A DNA stretch of 64,000 nucleotides from Harmothoe impar. Lineage: Eukaryota > Annelida > Polychaeta > Phyllodocida > Polynoidae. Positions 43,455 through 51,405 of this stretch are shown piece by piece (the stretch's first letter is position 1; each line of letters opens with the position of its first letter). The translations under genes were made by a program, and so were the position numbers. Where the stretch lies: positions 67,079,303 to 67,143,302 of the forward strand of contig OX381710.1 in the NCBI GenBank assembly GCA_947462335.1, given 5' to 3'. The notes beneath the pieces were generated by a model. The model did no database searches. It was not told the DNA's origin and worked only from the letters and a program-made list of their open reading frames with translations.

Positions 43455-43860
43455 AGTAGTATAGTATGTATCGGAACGGGACTATAGTTAACTACTGTTT
43501 ATTACTCAATCGATATGCAGCCAATCAGAGGCCGCCATTTGGTCACGTGACCCGTTGCCATGGTAACGTGACCTACTTAGGGCTCTCAGCCAATCAGAAG
43601 CCAGCATTCTGGGTGACCTACTGACCTACTTAGAAGCTCTCAGCCAATCAGAGGCCGGCATTCTGGTAACCATGGTAACGTGACCTGCTTACGTCACGTG
43701 ACCTACTTAGGCTCAGCCAATCAGAAGCCGGCATTCTGGTAACTAGGGTAACGTGACCTACTTAGGGTTTTGTTTGTAAACAACACACACGTGGCTCTCT
43801 TGTTTGTAAGCAACACCACGTGACACGTGACTGTTTGTAAACAAACAACTTATATATAGA
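43455..43860 (+). repeat. Element B left terminal inverted repeat
   Basis: The first 32 bases match the right end exactly. The next ~201 bases (43487-43687) are absent from the right end. The match then resumes through GTCACGTGACCTACTTAGGC to the GTTTGTAAACAAACAA block. Contents include CCAATCAG boxes, GTCACGTGAC, an RFX X-box-like GTTGCCATGGTAAC, a CRE-like TTACGTCA and forkhead-like TTGTTTGTAAACAA sites. Confidence 0.92.
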
Positions 43861-43963
43861 AAATAAACACAACAAGTTCCATGTTATGTTAAAATTATAT
43901 TTTCAAAAAAAAGCACATCTGTTACAGCGTCTATGTGTAACTACGCGCGTTCTCATTCAAACA

Positions 43964-44608
43964 CTATAACACTATCATACCGTAGCAGCAGCAGGTAGGA
44001 CTGGAAGAAAAGCAAGCGCACGAGCAGAAGCGACGACACCAGTTGCACCATCCGGCCGTCGCGTTGGTAGCCCTACTACTCGTCGCGCGTTCAACTGGAG
44101 GTTTAAGAGTGACAAATGACGATTCTTTGTCGACGCGACTGCTAACATCAGCAGCATCAGCAGCATCAGCAGCATCGGCAGCATCGGCAGCAGCATCGGC
44201 AGCAGCGGCAGCAGCCTCGGCAGCAGCGGTAGCAGCAGTAGCAGCAGCTGTAGCAGCAGTAGCGTGAGCATTAGCAACAACAGCAGCAGCGACAGTAGCA
44301 AGGGCGGCAGAGCGGGCACTAGCAGCGTTATCAGCGGCGACATCGGCAGCCGCAACAGCATCAGCAGCAGCAGCGTCGGCATCGGTGGCATGAGTAGCTG
44401 CATCGGCGGCAGCAACAGCAGCAGTCACAGCCGCAGCGGCAACAACAACAACGTCATCACAACCAGCGTCACTAACAGCCGCAGTAAATGCAGCAGTAGC
44501 ACGCTGAGCAGCACTAGCAGCAGCAGTAGCAGAGGCTACAGCATCAGCTTCACATTCGCGCGCCGCTTCGTCATTCCGCTTCATGTCACGGTAGCAACTT
44601 TCCATCAT
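43964..44608 (-). CDS. Alanine-rich protein of element B, function unknown
   Basis: From the ATG at 44608 (MMESCYRDMKRNDEAARE) the frame gives 214 residues. After a charged start the protein is mostly alanine with spaced Asp, Thr, Val and Asn. It ends in a short Cys/Trp-containing tail (TAGWCNWCRRFCSCACF). The frame is open upstream through a leucine run encoded by a trinucleotide repeat, which I treat as leader. A TATA box lies about 120 bases upstream on the same strand. Position next to the left terminal repeat, leftward orientation and composition match the ORF at 26037-26813 of element A. The two sequences are otherwise not obviously alignable by eye. Confidence 0.55.
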   Translation of the reverse strand: MMESCYRDMKRNDEAARECEADAVASATAAASAAQRATAAFTAAVSDAGCDDVVVVAAAAVTAAVAAADAATHATDADAAAADAVAAADVAADNAASARSAALATVAAAVVANAHATAATAAATAATAAAEAAAAAADAAADAADAADAADAADVSSRVDKESSFVTLKPPVERATSSRATNATAGWCNWCRRFCSCACFSSSPTCCCYGMIVL

Positions 44609-44635
44609 GGGGATCTGCAAATTGAGGCGCGGTGC

Positions 44636-44683
<48 letters not shown>

Positions 44684-45459
44684 CGTGAACGATGATGACG
44701 ATGCCGAATACGGTTTCACTCCCCCTTATATACCCTTACTCCCCCCTTTTTTCAAGCCACCGGCCAGCTGCCCCCTCACGGCAGGTCTTTAGATCAGCCT
44801 TAAGTCGCTTACTACGCGGCTCATCATCCCTCTAATCGCATTTTCCAGCCGCCGGCCGGCTGACTGCTGACGACAGGAGAGGGTGATTTGTTTTTCTTTA
44901 GATTTAAGCCGCTTACCACACGCACACCCTCTAGTCACAGACAGAGTGACAGAAAGGGAGGGGGTCGCTTTGTTCACGCTACCTGTAGTTGTTTTTCTAT
45001 ACACACGCTGAGCCCATGACCCGCTAATCCTTTATACAGGTAACACGCGTTCAACTAATTACTCTATTGTATGACAGTCGGTACACGGATTTAATTTTAA
45101 ACCACCTTCCCATCTGGATCCATGTCTGGCGGGGTGGAAGGATCCAGCTGAAAAGCGTGATTAGGGCTTTTGTTTCTCTTATGATAGCAGCAGGTCAGCA
45201 TGCGACAGCTGAAAATGTCAGACTCGCCGCTCCTATAAAAGACTGAGATGCGTCTCTCTTTCCACACACCCTTCTACCATCGCCGCCGACACCGCCACCG
45301 CCGGCCAGCCGACCGCCGCCACCGCCTGCAGTCACCGCCATCACGCCAGCAGGGAATTTCGAGCTGAGTCTGCTTATTGCTTATTTTTTTTGTTTGAGCT
45401 TTTTGTTTTTTAAAAATTTTTATTTTCACTCAGTCTTTTTTGTTTCGGAGGAAAGAAAT
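44609..45459. promoter_or_regulatory. Divergent control region between the left-arm ORFs of element B
   Basis: A minus-strand TATATAAG (44726-44733) serves the Ala-rich ORF, and a plus-strand TATAAAAG (45234-45241) serves the ORF at 45460. Between them, about 44880-45180 matches in pattern the repeated control module of element A: TTTAAGCCGCTTACCACACG, CCTGTAGTTGTTTTTCTATA, TTTATACAGGTAACACGCG and GGATCCAGCTGAAAA. A CCG/CCACCG-rich leader follows the right TATA box. Confidence 0.6.
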
Positions 45460-46110
45460 ATGGCGCTGCAGAGGGCGCGAGTTTCTAAAAGACGGTCGCG
45501 CGAACAAAGTGCCCTCCTCAACTGCCCGGCTATTTTTTTATCTCAAAGGAGAGAGCGTCACGTAGTTGAGGTTCACGCTTCTCTTGAAGCGTACCGAATT
45601 CTCGAGAAATGCAAAGCTGAGCGCCATCGTCGTTATACAAGAGCGGAAAAGGAAAACGTAGCGACATGGCCGAGAGCCGTCTTCTCAGAACAGTATTTAC
45701 TCTACCATTGCATAACAGCCGCTCTCAGCGCCCCCACTCGTTGGGCGTTTCATGAAAAGAAAGAGCGCCGCTACTCTCCTCACCCTGCCTCCTCTTATAA
45801 AGTGAGAATAAGTGCTATGAAACGATTCGACAAGCCGATCGGTTTCTTGGGAGCGACTGCAGCTCCCACTCGGTGGGCGCGCGTTGTGGCCGACGTGAAC
45901 ACGGTCTCTAAACGTTTCGACATCGTCACTTGTTATCCCGCATATTGCAACGCAGCCGAATTGAAGAAGATAGGGACGCACTATTTTAAACCATACGCTC
46001 CAATATGTATTTGTCACCGCCGCGCTCACACGCCTTATTGCTTTTTCGAGACGATCGTGTCACAACACAGAAATAGAAAAAAAAGCGGCAAAGCGACGAG
46101 CTTTGCCTAA
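45460..46110 (+). CDS. Unknown basic protein of element B, 216 residues
   Basis: The frame starts MALQRARVSKRRSREQSALL and is rich in Arg, Lys, His and Tyr. It contains an internal echo: SAPTRWAFHEKKERR and AAPTRWARVVADVNTVSKRF. The second half has several Cys/His residues (CYPAYCNAAELKK, CICHRRAHTPYC) that could bind metal, but no standard zinc-finger spacing is certain. It stands alone between the left control region and the virion block, with its own TATA box at 45234. I do not recognise a family. By position it may be an early or regulatory gene. Confidence 0.6.
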   Translation: MALQRARVSKRRSREQSALLNCPAIFLSQRRERHVVEVHASLEAYRILEKCKAERHRRYTRAEKENVATWPRAVFSEQYLLYHCITAALSAPTRWAFHEKKERRYSPHPASSYKVRISAMKRFDKPIGFLGATAAPTRWARVVADVNTVSKRFDIVTCYPAYCNAAELKKIGTHYFKPYAPICICHRRAHTPYCFFETIVSQHRNRKKSGKATSFA

Positions 46111-46140
46111 ATGATCAAAAAAAAAAAAAAAAAAAATTAA

Positions 46141-46183
46141 TCTCCTCCTCCTCCTCCTCCTCCTCCTCCTCCTCCTCCTCCTC
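46141..46183 (+). repeat. (CTC)n microsatellite
   Basis: A nearly pure TCC/CTC repeat follows a long A-run at 46119-46136, between the basic-protein ORF and the hairpin at 46209. Confidence 0.95.
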
Positions 46184-46208
46184 TTCTTTTTTTAAAAAAA
46201 AATAAATA

Positions 46209-46241
46209 TTTGTATCAGACTCCTCTGGAGTCTGATACAAA
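46209..46241. terminator. 15-bp perfect hairpin separating left arm and virion block
   Basis: TTTGTATCAGACTCC and its exact complement GGAGTCTGATACAAA are separated by TCT, and the arms extend further with one mismatch. It lies just downstream of the basic-protein ORF and upstream of the ATPase promoter. A 3'-end or transcription-stop role is inferred only from position. Confidence 0.5.
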
Positions 46242-46334
46242 CATTTATGACTATTGAGTGAAAATAGAATTTTATCGCAAAAAAAAAAAAGAAAAAAAAG
46301 TCACTTCTGCCGCCGCTACTGTGACACCGGCCGG

Positions 46335-46348
46335 TATCAATAAAAAGG
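46335..46348 (+). promoter_or_regulatory. TATA-like promoter of the virion gene block
   Basis: TATCAATAAAAAGG lies 112 bases ahead of the ATPase start codon. The same AATAAAAAG core stands ahead of the major capsid gene (51344-51356), suggesting a shared promoter class. Confidence 0.5.
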
Positions 46349-46459
46349 TCGGCTGACTTTTCTCCACAACCATTCACTACCGACCGTTCGAGTGAGAAAC
46401 ACAGCAGACAGTCAGACACACAACCGCTCTCTGACGCGTCCTGAAAAAAAAACAAAAAA

Positions 46460-47179
46460 ATGTCCAGTAGTAAAAGCAAACTCTTCACAGAAATTCATTT
46501 CGACGCTCGACTACAAGGACCCTTTAGTTGTATCATTAGCGGTCCGTCGGGTTGTGGAAAATCGCGCTTGGTGGATCAATTTCTGAGCGACGTGAACAAT
46601 TTGGTCACGCCGCCGGTGGAAAAGACTTTTTACCATTACGGCGAGTGGCAACCTCTGTTTGAAAAAATGCAAAATCAGTACGGTGTGGAATTCAGAGAAG
46701 GTCTTCCTAGCAAAGAGTCTATAGCGGGAGACGTGGAAGTAGCAGAAGACGCTTTACGACCCCACACTCTACTGATATTGGACGATCTGATGAGCAGTTC
46801 CAATCAGCAAGTGGTAGCCGACATCTTTACTAAATACTCGCATCACTGGAACGTGAGCGTCATATACATCACTCAGAACCTATTCCAGAAATCACCCGAC
46901 TTTCGAACTATGAGTCTGAACGCTCACTACATGATCGTTTTCAAGAACCCGCGCGACATGGGGCAAATAGCTAGTCTGTCTCGCCAGGTGTTTCCGTCCA
47001 ACGCGGCGGCCCTCTCTAGTATATTTACCCATGAACTCAAGCGACCTCACTCATACCTCCTTCTGGACTTCAAGCAGTCAACACCTGACGATCTGAGAAT
47101 ACGCTCCTCTTTGACGTCCATACACTCTCAGCTAGTGTTCGTACCGCTAGACAAAAAAAAGAACAAGAGAAAGCAGTAG
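46460..47179 (+). CDS. Genome-packaging ATPase, FtsK/HerA-A32 type
   Basis: The 239-residue protein has a Walker A motif GPSGCGKS at residues 28-35 and a Walker B LLILDDL at 104-110. A polar motif TQNLF at 138-142 is characteristic of the A32-like packaging ATPases of Polintons and related viruses. It would pump element DNA into capsids. Length is normal for the family and the frame is intact. The start codon follows a strikingly A-rich leader. The next gene begins seven bases after the stop. Confidence 0.93.
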   Translation: MSSSKSKLFTEIHFDARLQGPFSCIISGPSGCGKSRLVDQFLSDVNNLVTPPVEKTFYHYGEWQPLFEKMQNQYGVEFREGLPSKESIAGDVEVAEDALRPHTLLILDDLMSSSNQQVVADIFTKYSHHWNVSVIYITQNLFQKSPDFRTMSLNAHYMIVFKNPRDMGQIASLSRQVFPSNAAALSSIFTHELKRPHSYLLLDFKQSTPDDLRIRSSLTSIHSQLVFVPLDKKKNKRKQ

Positions 47180-47185
47180 CAAAAA

Positions 47186-47518
47186 ATGTCTTCTCATCTA
47201 CTCGAAAGACACTTTGGTACTCTCAAGCACTTAGCTAAGTGCTCGCCAAAGGACTGCTCGCATCTAATAGACTCTGGAAGCGACGATCTGATCGCAGCGT
47301 TAAGTGAGATCTGTCACAATTTACTGGTAGGGAACATCCCGCTCAGCGACAAACAACTGGACAAGCTTCGAGAATCGGCTGACGTGTTGAGGGAGGTCGG
47401 CAAAAAATCTACGCCCATCAAAAAAAAGAGACGCGTCTTGGTACAAGAGGGAGGTTTCCTCATTCCGGCTCTCATAGGGATGGCCTTACCGCTTATAAAG
47501 AGCATTCTCCGTATATGA
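47186..47518 (+). CDS. Small Polinton protein with basic patch and hydrophobic tail
   Basis: The 110-residue protein has a helical N-terminal part (HLLERHFGTLKHLAKCSPKD), a basic cluster KKKRRVLVQEGGFL near residue 78 and a hydrophobic C-terminus (LIPALIGMALPLIKSIL). From memory of metazoan Polintons, small proteins ending in a QxGGFLxxL-type segment next to the virion genes are common. Membrane interaction during entry or assembly is a guess. It starts after an A-run and overlaps the next start by four bases (ATGA). Confidence 0.8.
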   Translation: MSSHLLERHFGTLKHLAKCSPKDCSHLIDSGSDDLIAALSEICHNLLVGNIPLSDKQLDKLRESADVLREVGKKSTPIKKKRRVLVQEGGFLIPALIGMALPLIKSILRI

Positions 47519-48690
47519 GACACCTCATTCGACACCTACTCGCCGACAGCACCACCACCACCACTACCGCCACCACCAGCGTCATTGCCACCGTCGTCCC
47601 CATGACGGACTCAGAGCAGCAACAACACTACAAACGCTTAGCGCTCGTGGATCCTGAGACGCTCTACAAATCATCACGAGCAGGTCTACTTCATCATGTG
47701 CCCGCTGCTGCTGCTACTACTAGCGCTGCTACTACTGCAGTCGCTGCTGCTAGTACTTCTACTGCTCCAAACCTTCCTCCTCTTCCTGATGAGCGCACTG
47801 AAAAGAACGAGAGTTCCGCTCCTGCCACCGCCGCCCGCCTACCTGCCGACATGGCCTATTACCACAAGCAGGCAGAACAGTCCCTTCATCCCGACGCGGC
47901 CTTGCACCAGGTGCTACAGTTTATCTACAGGGACTTGGATTTAGTGTTGAACGACCCCACTTTGGAATCGCGCGAGAAAATGTTGAAATACCGAAGGTTG
48001 TTGAATAGATTGCAATTTTTTCTCGCGAATCCCAACAACAGCAACATCTCTTCGTCCTACACTTCTTCGCCCCCGGCTCACCTCCGTCAGTCTGCTGAAG
48101 AAGCCAGCGCGTCCCTACTTGAGCGGTTGGTGAACCAAGTTCCCAAGAGGAATCGCACCCGGACCGTGGCGCTGTACAAACAATTGGAGAAATCCGGTGT
48201 GGTCAAGTGGAACGAGGACGGTGCGGTGCGCGAGATGTCGGGTCGGAGAATACCACCTGAGCATCGCATCAACATAGTGGACTTACTGAACGACGCCGCC
48301 AGGTTCAGGAAGACGGCACCCAGACCGGCGGGCTACTCTCCGTTCACGAAAGCGCTGCGCGAAGCAGTTCCCACAGACTCCTTGATCGGAAACCATCTGT
48401 ATAAAGCGAGCGGACCTGGCCAAAGCTTGGACACACGGCTTGCTGACAGAGGTCGGAAACGACCGAGCTTCGAATCGGAAGAAGGAGAAGCAGCAGCAGC
48501 AGCAGTAGCAGCAGCAGACTCTTCTCTCCAGGTGGACGATCAATCCTCTGACGACGAGGAGGGCAGTGAACTTTTCCAAACTCCGACTTCCTATAGGAGC
48601 GTGGCGAGTAAGAAAAGGAGAGGGCGCAACCGCCTAGCGGCGAGCTCGTCGTTCACGCCCTCAACAAGTCGACGATGGGCAAACCAGTGA
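47515..48690 (+). CDS. Conserved Polinton protein of unknown function, 391 residues
   Basis: After a Thr/Ala-rich start come YKRLALVDPETLYKSSRAG and a helical block (VLQFIYRDLDLVLNDPTLES). A conserved C-terminal domain follows with VPKRNRTRTVALYKQLEKSG, WNEDGAVREMSGRRIP and INIVDLLNDAARFRK. This layout (LVP/LVDPE start, short-helix region, VP..R...LL..L, SWN..GE, NIVDLINDALR) is one I recognise from metazoan Polintons, where it is listed as uncharacterised. The tail is acidic then basic (SSDDEEGSELF; KKRRGRNR). It overlaps both neighbours by 4 and 16 bases. The true start may be the internal Met at about residue 30. Confidence 0.82.
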   Translation: MRHLIRHLLADSTTTTTTATTSVIATVVPMTDSEQQQHYKRLALVDPETLYKSSRAGLLHHVPAAAATTSAATTAVAAASTSTAPNLPPLPDERTEKNESSAPATAARLPADMAYYHKQAEQSLHPDAALHQVLQFIYRDLDLVLNDPTLESREKMLKYRRLLNRLQFFLANPNNSNISSSYTSSPPAHLRQSAEEASASLLERLVNQVPKRNRTRTVALYKQLEKSGVVKWNEDGAVREMSGRRIPPEHRINIVDLLNDAARFRKTAPRPAGYSPFTKALREAVPTDSLIGNHLYKASGPGQSLDTRLADRGRKRPSFESEEGEAAAAAVAAADSSLQVDDQSSDDEEGSELFQTPTSYRSVASKKRRGRNRLAASSSFTPSTSRRWANQ

Positions 48691-49811
48691 AGAGACTGAC
48701 CAAGAAGGAAAAAGAAAAGAAGCGCGTAGTAGCTAGATATACCGACGTCAAAGCGCCCTCCAGTTTCACTAGCGTGACTAAACTCCAGAAACATCATTTT
48801 CGCCACCTGAACCCGGCCGTCATCCGAGATGCTTTAGTGTCGCTGGACGCCTACACTAAACATAAACCCATTCAGAGAAAATTCGCAAGGAACAAGACTA
48901 TAACCGGCGCAATCGATCAGCAGTGGCAGATAGATCTGATGGACATGCAAGCTTTGGCGTCTCACAACGACCGCTTCCGGTACGTGGTGACGGCGATCGA
49001 CGTTTTCTCTAGGTACGCGTGGGCCGTTCCCATTAAATCCAAGAGCGGCGCTGATGTCACCGAGGCCTTCCGAGAGATGACAGGCACTGGCGAGAGACGA
49101 CCGCGCACTGTTCAGACAGACAAGGGGAAAGAGTTTTTGAACAAGATCTTTCAAGATCACTTGAAGAGCGAGGGCATAGAGTTCTTCACTGGCGAGAACG
49201 ACGACATCAAAGCTAGTCTAGTGGAGCGCTTGAACCGCAGTCTGAAGGAGAAGCTGTGGCGTTATTTCACACACAAGCGCACGTATCGCTACGTAGACGT
49301 ACTGCACCATGTAGTGTCTTCTTACAATCGCACTCACCACAAGACGTTGAAAATGGCGCCGGCTCAAGTCAGCTCGGAAAACAGCGAAACAGTTTTCTAC
49401 CGACAAGATCTCCCAACTAACAAACAAATCGACGAAATATGGAAAAAGAAGAAAAAAACAAAGACGTCCGCCGTCGACGTCATCGCTCCGGGTGACAGAG
49501 TGAGGATGTTGAGAACTAAAGGCGCCTTCGACAAAGGGTACGAGGGAAACTGGCGCGAGGAAGTGGTCGACGTTGCTAAGACGTTGGGAAGCAGAGGGTT
49601 CGAGCTGAAAGACGACAAGGGCGAGGAGATAAAAGGCGTCTTCTACCCGGAAGAGGTTCAGAAGGTGTACAAGAGTCGTTACGACAACAACTACCTGATA
49701 GACGAGGTGTTGCGCCGCAAGACCGTCGACGGTAAAGAGTTAGCTTTCGTACGTTGGTTAGGTTACGACGACAAGTTCAACGAGTGGATCCCCGTCAAAA
49801 AAATAACGTAG
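48675..49811 (+). CDS. Retroviral-type integrase with C-terminal chromodomain
   Basis: The 378-residue protein carries an rve-type core with the catalytic triad D87 (QWQIDLMDM), D149 (VQTDKGKEF) and E184 (IKASLVERLNRSLKEK), spacing about DD34-35E. The C-terminal ~45 residues form a chromodomain (YLIDEVLRRKTVDGKELAFV, then RWLGYDDKFNEWIP). Polinton integrases catalyse insertion at six-base staggered cuts, matching the AAGGAC duplication. The chromodomain is known in such integrases and may steer insertion to marked chromatin. No HHCC zinc-binding motif is evident at the N-terminus, which is basic. Intact frame. Confidence 0.95.
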   Translation: MGKPVKRLTKKEKEKKRVVARYTDVKAPSSFTSVTKLQKHHFRHLNPAVIRDALVSLDAYTKHKPIQRKFARNKTITGAIDQQWQIDLMDMQALASHNDRFRYVVTAIDVFSRYAWAVPIKSKSGADVTEAFREMTGTGERRPRTVQTDKGKEFLNKIFQDHLKSEGIEFFTGENDDIKASLVERLNRSLKEKLWRYFTHKRTYRYVDVLHHVVSSYNRTHHKTLKMAPAQVSSENSETVFYRQDLPTNKQIDEIWKKKKKTKTSAVDVIAPGDRVRMLRTKGAFDKGYEGNWREEVVDVAKTLGSRGFELKDDKGEEIKGVFYPEEVQKVYKSRYDNNYLIDEVLRRKTVDGKELAFVRWLGYDDKFNEWIPVKKIT

Positions 49812-49826
49812 AAAAAAAAAAAAAAA

Positions 49827-50889
49827 ATGAACATCACTCTACCTAGCAACAGCTCTATGGAGTATTATCCTGACAGCAGCTTGACGTCTTTCCGAACTCA
49901 CTTCGACTCGCCGCTCCTTCTGCCCGAAGCGTACGAAGCGGCTCTGACTGAGATCATCCTCCCTACAGAATGGACTAACGTGCACGACGACGACTTGATC
50001 ATCGTTGTTCCTCTGCGCACCAAGGGTTCGCTAGAGGAGGCGATCCAGGTTTTAAAAGAAACTAAATTCTCCGAAGGAAAAAAACCACAGGTAGACTGGA
50101 GGGGAATGAAAAACGCGAACGGTCTGAGCAAGCTAACGTTCAGCTCAAAATTCCCGCTGAGCTGGAAGGAAGCGAGCTATGTAACGGTGGAAGAGATATC
50201 AGACACGTCGGAAGAGCAGCAATTGAAACCGGAAACAAAAAGGTTCGGCGGTGAAGAAGAAGGCGATCAGCGATCAAGCAAGACAGATGATCGAAGAGAT
50301 GGAGAAAGACATGGGAGTGCGCAGTTTCATGCCAAACATATTCGAGATACCTCCTATTTTCACCGGAAGCAACCACACCCTAATCGAGCGCTTGAGTGAG
50401 ACGTTGCGAGATGACAGACTAGAGGGCGACAGCTTCTTGCTCAAACGGATGCGGATCTTATCGTACGACGCCAAGACGAAACGCGTCACCATCAAACCGC
50501 CGAGACACTGTGCTGTCCTGCTGAGTCAGCATCTCGCATGCGTTCTAGGCTTCGGAGAGAAGACGTGTTTCGCGTCGCCGACTACCGGCGCCTACTCGAT
50601 GGATGTTTACGGGGACGTGCACTCTGTGTACATATACACCGACATGATCCAGGAGAGACGTGTGGGCGACATGCAAGTGCCGCTGTTGCGCTGCGTGGCG
50701 GTGGACAGAGGCGGAAAGCGTCGAGGTGGCGTGCAAGCTATCAGTTTTCCCCATTTGGATTATTTCCCCTTGAAATCCAAGAGGTTTACCGAGGTCGGCA
50801 TCTATTTAAGAGACCGATCCGGTCATTCCATCCCATTCGGTAGAGGCGAGGTGACCGTGACACTTCATCTGAGACCTATTGAGCGCTGA
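49827..50889 (+). pseudogene. Penton-like minor capsid protein, frame broken once
   Basis: The N-terminal part (from ATG 49827, MNITLPSNSSMEYYPDSSLT) lies in one frame and the C-terminal part in the +1 frame (open from 50227 to 50889). The first has the family opening with LPSNSSM, YPDSSLTSFRTHFDSPLLL and LTEIILPTEW. The second has CVLGFGEK, VYIYTDMIQERRVGDMQVPL, HLDYFPLKSKRF and IPFGRGEVTVTLHLRP. Together they match one Polinton minor capsid (penton-like, single jelly-roll) protein. The change falls at a run of five A at 50237-50241. It could be an inactivating one-base indel, a sequencing error in a homopolymer, or programmed slippage. The upstream ATG follows a 15-base A-run. Confidence 0.85.
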
Positions 50890-50900
50890 AAGAGAGAAAA

Positions 50901-51326
50901 ATGATGCGTCAACGCGTTCCGTACTTTCCACCCAGGCGCACCGTCGGCAGAGGGTACAGCGATTACTACAACGCGCAGCTGGGCAACGGCGTCAACGTGT
51001 ACAGCGGGCGCTCTTTCCAGAGCGGGCACGGTTTGGGCGGCGCTCTGTTAGGTCTGATGCGCTCGGCTACCCCGCTATTGAAGTCGGTGGGAAAAACGCT
51101 GCTCCGCGCCGGTGTGGGCGTAGCTAAAGATGTGCTGGCGGGTCGGACTTTAAAGAGCAGCGTGAAAGACCGAGGCGCAGGCGCTCTGAAGAGACTGGCG
51201 AGTACGGCGTTCTCGGGAGGAAAGACGCCTGTCGCGTCTAAGAAAGGGTCGAAACGTCGCCGGCATTCTCCTCAGACGGGCGGTGGCTCTTGCAAGAGAC
51301 GTAGAGGGGATGTATTCGACCGGTAA
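50901..51326 (+). CDS. pX-like virion core / membrane-active protein
   Basis: The 141-residue basic protein contains SGHGLGGALLGLMRSATPLL, then KSVGKTLLRAGVGVAKDVLA and a Lys/Arg-rich end (KKGSKRRRHS; CKRRRGD). This pattern resembles the adenovirus pX-type family seen in Polintons and adintoviruses (Adeno_PX-like). In adenovirus such basic proteins bind the packaged DNA. The gene follows the minor capsid gene after 11 bases. Confidence 0.82.
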   Translation: MMRQRVPYFPPRRTVGRGYSDYYNAQLGNGVNVYSGRSFQSGHGLGGALLGLMRSATPLLKSVGKTLLRAGVGVAKDVLAGRTLKSSVKDRGAGALKRLASTAFSGGKTPVASKKGSKRRRHSPQTGGGSCKRRRGDVFDR

Positions 51327-51343
51327 GCGCCTAGGCGTTCAGG

Positions 51344-51356
51344 TATAAATAAAAAG
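51344..51356 (+). promoter_or_regulatory. TATA-like promoter of the major capsid gene
   Basis: TATAAATAAAAAG lies about 50 bases ahead of the major capsid start codon, in the only sizeable gap (79 bp) of the rightward gene block apart from its start. The core AATAAAAAG is shared with the promoter at 46335. Confidence 0.65.
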
Positions 51357-51405
51357 ACTGGAGGCGGCCAGCGTCAGTCTGTCGGCCGCGTGAAGAGAGA
51401 ACACA

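Noticed and set aside
43975..44792. Poly-leucine and serine-rich frames overlapping the Ala-rich ORF of element B
   Set aside because: These are shadow frames of the same codon repeats without a TATA-supported start.
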